Shown one piece after another: positions 60,682 to 64,000 of a DNA stretch of 64,000 nucleotides; position 1 is the first letter of the stretch, and each line of letters opens with the position of its first letter. Both the position numbers and the translations under genes were made by a program. This DNA is from SZUA-430 sp044220975 (GTDB taxonomy: Bacteria > Pseudomonadota > Alphaproteobacteria > Micropepsales > Micropepsaceae). The stretch spans positions 1 to 64,000 of the forward strand of contig JBGAPZ010000007.1 in NCBI GenBank assembly GCA_044220975.1. The letters run 5' to 3'. Below the pieces are notes generated by a model, which worked only from the letters and a program-made list of their open reading frames with translations, was not told the DNA's origin and made no database searches.

Positions 60682-61128
60682 TCAGACCTTCGGCCAGATT
60701 TTCCAGACCGCGGTCGCTGAGAAGATGATCCTATCGTCGATCCTGAAGTCGGCGCGCATAAACACGATCTCGCGGGTCTTGCGCACGACTTCCGGGCGGC
60801 AAGCGACCAGGTCGCCGACGCTCGCCGGGCTCAAGAAGTTCGACTGTTGGCTGACGGTGACGCAAGGGGCGCGGTCGGTTGCGACCCAAAGCGCGTAACC
60901 CAGTGCCGCGTCGGCGAATGTCAGGAGAGCGCCGCCGTGGGCGATCCCGGCTGCGTTCGTGTGGCGGTCGTCGACGATGAAGGCGAACTCATGCGTGCCG
61001 CCCACGGAGCGATGGAAGTATGGGCCGAGAAAGGCTTCGAACGGATCGAACTGCTCGGCGTAGTCCCAACCTGGTGGAAGGGCGACCTCGCGCGCGGGCT
61101 TGAGCGGTGTGAAATTGTAGCCTTCCAC
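60682..61128 (-). CDS. PaaI-type hotdog thioesterase
   Basis: A 148-residue hotdog thioesterase: FIVDDRHTNAAGIAHGGALLTFADAALGYAL, with the HGG motif of the PaaI/YbgC families, followed by CVTVSQQSNFLSPASVGDLVACRPEVVRKTREIVFMRADFRID. It should hydrolyse acyl- or phenylacetyl-CoA. The GTG at 61128 is inside the stop codon of the next upstream thioesterase (overlap of 1 bp), so the pair is translated together. Confidence 0.9.
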   Translation of the reverse strand: MEGYNFTPLKPAREVALPPGWDYAEQFDPFEAFLGPYFHRSVGGTHEFAFIVDDRHTNAAGIAHGGALLTFADAALGYALWVATDRAPCVTVSQQSNFLSPASVGDLVACRPEVVRKTREIVFMRADFRIDDRIIFSATAVWKIWPKV

Positions 61129-61541
61129 TATTCCGTTCCCACGATCTTCCAGATGCCGGTGGCGGTCAGAATGGGCTTGCCTTCGACCGCGAGAGTGCAG
61201 GAGATGAAGACGATCGAGCGCGTTCGCCGCGTTATCGTCGCCTGCCCCCGGATGCGATCGGCGAGGCGTGCCGGGCCGATTAGGTCGCAGTTCAACGAGA
61301 TCGTCATAGCCATTTGGCCGTCCAGCGCGTCGCGGACGCTTCTGCCCATCACGATGTCGGCGAGCGCCATCGCCATGCCGCCGTGCAACGATTGGCCGCC
61401 GTTCAAGTGGATGTCGCGAACGTCGAACAGGAACTCGGCCTTGTCGGGCGACTGCCAGACAGGACCGACATATTTGTTGAAGCCCGCTTCGCCGAATACG
61501 GCGGTGTAGCCCGCGGGCGCAGGCTTTGCTGCTGTCGTCAT
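61128..61541 (-). CDS. PaaI-type hotdog thioesterase, second copy
   Basis: A 137-residue hotdog protein paralogous to its downstream neighbour: FDVRDIHLNGGQSLHGGMAMALADIVMGRSV with the HGG turn, TISLNCDLIGPARLADRIRGQATITRRTRSIVFISCTLAVEGKPILTATGIWK. The preceding enoyl-CoA hydratase gene lies 9 bp upstream, so all three probably form one operon for acyl-CoA turnover. Confidence 0.9.
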   Translation of the reverse strand: MTTAAKPAPAGYTAVFGEAGFNKYVGPVWQSPDKAEFLFDVRDIHLNGGQSLHGGMAMALADIVMGRSVRDALDGQMAMTISLNCDLIGPARLADRIRGQATITRRTRSIVFISCTLAVEGKPILTATGIWKIVGTE

Positions 61542-61550
61542 CGCTGGTGC

Positions 61551-62393
61551 TTACATCGCCTTACGGATCGGCGGCAGGTCTTCGTAGACGGGTTCGCGTT
61601 TCTCTTGCTTTGCCTTGAAGCTTTCGGCCATGTCGATGTTGGCGGAGAACATGCCTGCTTGCCAGGTCGCGATGTAATCGAGGCCGTCGGCAATCGAGTG
61701 GTCGCGGGCGTAGTTGATCATCACCTTCGAACCGTGCACGGCGAGCGGCGACTTCAACGCGATTTCGCGGGCCAACGTGAGTACGTGGTCGAGCATTTGT
61801 TCTTGGCTGTCGAAGAGTTCGTTTACGAAGCCAAGGTCGTAAGCTTTCTTCGCGAGCAAACGGCGGCCCGAGTAGGCGAGTTCGCGCACGAGGCCTTGCG
61901 GCAGTAGATGGCAAAGGCGCGGGAACGTGCCGACGTCGGCCGTCATCGCGAGGTTGATTTCCTGGATTACGAAGAACGCGTCTTTCGTGGCGTAGCGCAT
62001 GTCGGCGCAGGTGCTGAGGTCGACGGCGCCGCCGATGCAGCCGCCCTGTACCGCCAGCAACACCGGCATGCGGGCGTCATCGAGGCACGAGAACGAGCGC
62101 TGCAGGCGTGCCGCCTCGCCGCGCAGACCGAGACGCGCGCGGGCGGGTTCGCGTGCGCTGCCGCCGACGCCCTGCCCGTCCGTGAAGACCGAGAGGTCCA
62201 TGCCGGCCGAGAAGTGCTTGCCGGTCGAGGAGATGACGATCGCGCGGGCCGAGGCCTCGTCGTTGATCTTGTTCACGATCTCGGGGAGTTCGTTCCAGAA
62301 TGCGCGGTTCATGGTGTTGAACGCGTCGGGGCGCTTCAGCTGGATGTGTGCAACCTTGTCTTTGGTTTCGACGTTGAAGCAGGTGTAGGTCAT
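61551..62393 (-). CDS. Enoyl-CoA hydratase/isomerase family protein
   Basis: A 280-residue crotonase: HIQLKRPDAFNTMNRAFWNELPEI, VISSTGKHFSAGMDLS (oxyanion hole and CoA site), VLLAVQGGCIGGAVDLSTCADMRYATKDAFFVIQEINLAMTADVGTF, in which Glu of IQEINLA and Asp of MTADVG fit the isomerase form (delta-3,5-delta-2,4-dienoyl-CoA isomerase-like) rather than a plain hydratase. It is first in an operon with two thioesterases. Confidence 0.92.
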   Translation of the reverse strand: MTYTCFNVETKDKVAHIQLKRPDAFNTMNRAFWNELPEIVNKINDEASARAIVISSTGKHFSAGMDLSVFTDGQGVGGSAREPARARLGLRGEAARLQRSFSCLDDARMPVLLAVQGGCIGGAVDLSTCADMRYATKDAFFVIQEINLAMTADVGTFPRLCHLLPQGLVRELAYSGRRLLAKKAYDLGFVNELFDSQEQMLDHVLTLAREIALKSPLAVHGSKVMINYARDHSIADGLDYIATWQAGMFSANIDMAESFKAKQEKREPVYEDLPPIRKAM

Positions 62394-62551
62394 GGAGGCG
62401 ATCCTTCATGCGATTTGAATGACAATGTGCCGTTCATAGCACGCAGGTGAGCACGCCCCAATTGCCGCAGATTGCTGCGGCTGGACACGCCAAGTCCTAT
62501 TCCTTATAACCCCGGGCCTTCGCGCCTGCCGGTTCGGTTTGGCGACGATCA

Positions 62552-62627
<76 letters not shown>

Positions 62628-62715
62628 CCCTTCGCCTGCGAAGCATAGCGAAGGCTGCCGCGCCGAAGCCCGCAGGGGCGAGGGCGGGCGACGCAAACTA
62701 CGGCTCGGGAAGCCC

Positions 62716-64000
62716 TCACCAGATCCGAATACGTTCGCTGGGTGCGAGATAGAGGCGATCGTTCGGTTGCACGTCGAAGGCCTCGTACCAAGCGTCACTG
62801 TTGCGGACAACGCCGTTGACGCGAAATTCTGTCGGACTGTGCGGGTCGCTGACGATGTCTCGACGGAGTTGAGCCTCGCGGACCTTGCCCCGATAGGTTT
62901 GCGCCCACGACAGGAAGAAGCGTTGTGTGCCGGTAAAGCCGTCGCGTACCGGCGCAGAGGTCCCCCCAAGCGACAAGCGATACGCATCGAACGCGATGGC
63001 GAGGCCGATGTTGTCGGCAATGTTTTCGCCCAGCGTCGTCTTTCCGTTGAGGTGGAGACCGGGTAGCGGTTCATAGCGTTCGTATTGCTGCGCCAATTCG
63101 CTGGTGCGCGCCGTGAACCTTTCTAGGTCCGCCGCTGTCCACCAGGAGCGGAGCACGCCGTTTTCGTCGGACTTCGAACCTTGGTCATCGAAGCCGTGGC
63201 TGATTTCGTGGCCGATGACTCCGCCGATCCCACCGAAGTTCACCGCCGCATCCGCTTCAGAATCGAAATAAGGCGCTTGCAGAATTGCAGCCGGGAAGAC
63301 GATCTCATTGAAGAAGGAGTTGTAGTAGGCGTTCACCGTTTGCGGCGTGATGCCCCACTCTTCCCGGTCTGCCGGGCGGTCGAGGCGTGCGACGCGGCGG
63401 CGCCAATCCCACAACCGCGCTCGCGCCCGATTGCCGAGCGCATCGCCCGGCCGGATATCTAGCGTGGAATAGTCGCGCCATTTATCCGGATAGCCGATTT
63501 TGATTCGCAAGCGTTCGAGCTTGCGCAATGCCGTCGGTTTCGTTTGCGGCGACATCCAACCGGTGGCGTCGATGCGGGCGCGAAACGCGGCGCGTAGGGC
63601 TACCACCAGGGCACGCACCTGCGTCTTTGCGGATGGCGGGAAGTGGCGCGCAACGTAGAGCCGCCCAACCGCCTCACCCAGCGCGGTGTTCACCGCAGCT
63701 ATCGCACGCTTCCACCGTTCGCTCTTGGCTGGCCTGCCCGTCAGCGTTCGTCCGTTGAAATCGAAGGCTAGATCGTCGAAGGCTTGCGGCAGCACGTCGG
63801 CGGCTGCGTTCAAGTAGTGGAAGGTCAGATAGTCGCGCCATTGCGCCACCGGCGTCGCACGGAACAGCTTCGCCAAGGCGGCAATTGCATCGGGCTGCTT
63901 CGTCCCGAAGCGATCGTGCTGACCGATGTCCAGCGCATCGAACGCATCATCCCACGGAAAGTCCGGCGCGAGCTCTAAAAGTTGTGCGCGCGATTTTGGA
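62716..64000 (-). CDS. M13-family zinc metallopeptidase, partial at the window end
   Basis: The C-terminal 427 residues of an M13 (PepO/neprilysin-type) peptidase; the frame runs open to the last base, so the start lies outside. It has IGHEISHGFDDQGSK (HExxH zinc ligands), KTTLGENIADNIGLAIAFDAYRL (third ligand Glu), DRPADREEWGITPQTVNAYYN and the family C-terminus DRLYLAPSERIRIW. Whole family members are about 650-700 residues. M13 enzymes degrade oligopeptides; the missing N-terminus would tell if it is secreted. Confidence 0.92.
   Translation of the reverse strand, partial: PKSRAQLLELAPDFPWDDAFDALDIGQHDRFGTKQPDAIAALAKLFRATPVAQWRDYLTFHYLNAAADVLPQAFDDLAFDFNGRTLTGRPAKSERWKRAIAAVNTALGEAVGRLYVARHFPPSAKTQVRALVVALRAAFRARIDATGWMSPQTKPTALRKLERLRIKIGYPDKWRDYSTLDIRPGDALGNRARARLWDWRRRVARLDRPADREEWGITPQTVNAYYNSFFNEIVFPAAILQAPYFDSEADAAVNFGGIGGVIGHEISHGFDDQGSKSDENGVLRSWWTAADLERFTARTSELAQQYERYEPLPGLHLNGKTTLGENIADNIGLAIAFDAYRLSLGGTSAPVRDGFTGTQRFFLSWAQTYRGKVREAQLRRDIVSDPHSPTEFRVNGVVRNSDAWYEAFDVQPNDRLYLAPSERIRIW

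Overview
The window looks like a chromosomal segment of an alphaproteobacterium. It is GC-rich and densely packed, with many 4-bp start/stop overlaps. It carries a CpdR-type cell-cycle receiver beside an N-formylglutamate amidohydrolase, an HWE-family histidine kinase, a candidate anti-Shine-Dalgarno sRNA resembling rhizobial alpha-r14/NfeR1, a ROSE-like RNA thermometer on an hsp20 gene, and a CIRCE-controlled groESL operon. I see no phage, plasmid, integrase, insertion sequence with ends, or CRISPR array. The only mobile-type gene is a RAYT-like transposase that seems to have lost its catalytic residues. No gene fixes the genus.

Layout. (1) 0.1-4 kb: a four-gene Kai operon (kaiC, two kaiB paralogs, and a PAS-HWE kinase-receiver protein). 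(2) 4-8 kb: a 2OG-Fe oxygenase, tRNA-Val, a small secreted HExxH protein, cpdR, N-formylglutamate amidohydrolase, a GNAT and the sRNA candidate. (3) 8-18 kb: a GT4 glycosyltransferase, a SulP anion transporter followed by a beta-carbonic anhydrase, a membrane histidine kinase, typA, an XRE regulator, an inositol-monophosphatase-like phosphatase, a lysophospholipase-like hydrolase and an SCP2 protein. (4) 18-23 kb: two tandem GNAT paralogs with nearly identical leaders, then three tandem outer-membrane barrel paralogs and a fourth barrel. (5) 23-34 kb: a TPR sulfotransferase, hsp20 with its thermosensor, a large Pat-type acetyltransferase, an HSL-family esterase, the degenerate RAYT, a lipoprotein 5'-nucleotidase, a fasciclin protein and threonine aldolase. 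(6) 34-41.7 kb: a glycosyltransferase pair, a tryptophan dioxygenase/kynureninase-like operon, a receiver protein, an esterase and groESL. (7) 41.7-49.5 kb: an orphan TpsB pore, a FecR protein and a CHASE2 histidine kinase, then a dsbD-redoxin operon. (8) 49.6-64 kb: an MDR reductase, two tandem membrane adenylate cyclases (the second lacking key catalytic residues), an SdpR/SdpI-like pair with a probable leaderless promoter, a thiolase, a haloalkane dehalogenase-like hydrolase, an aldo/keto reductase, two hotdog thioesterases, an enoyl-CoA hydratase, tRNA-Phe and a truncated M13 peptidase.

How the parts may work together. Signalling genes are abundant: the Kai operon with a built-in kinase, three histidine kinases, two free receivers and a cyclase pair. 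Stress and envelope functions are also prominent: groESL, hsp20, DsbD, the porin cluster, TPS secretion and FecR. A scattered acyl-CoA and lipid group (thiolase, thioesterases, hydratase, SCP2, several alpha/beta hydrolases) suggests use of fatty acids or hydrophobic substrates. All functions are inferred from sequence motifs read by eye; no database search was possible.
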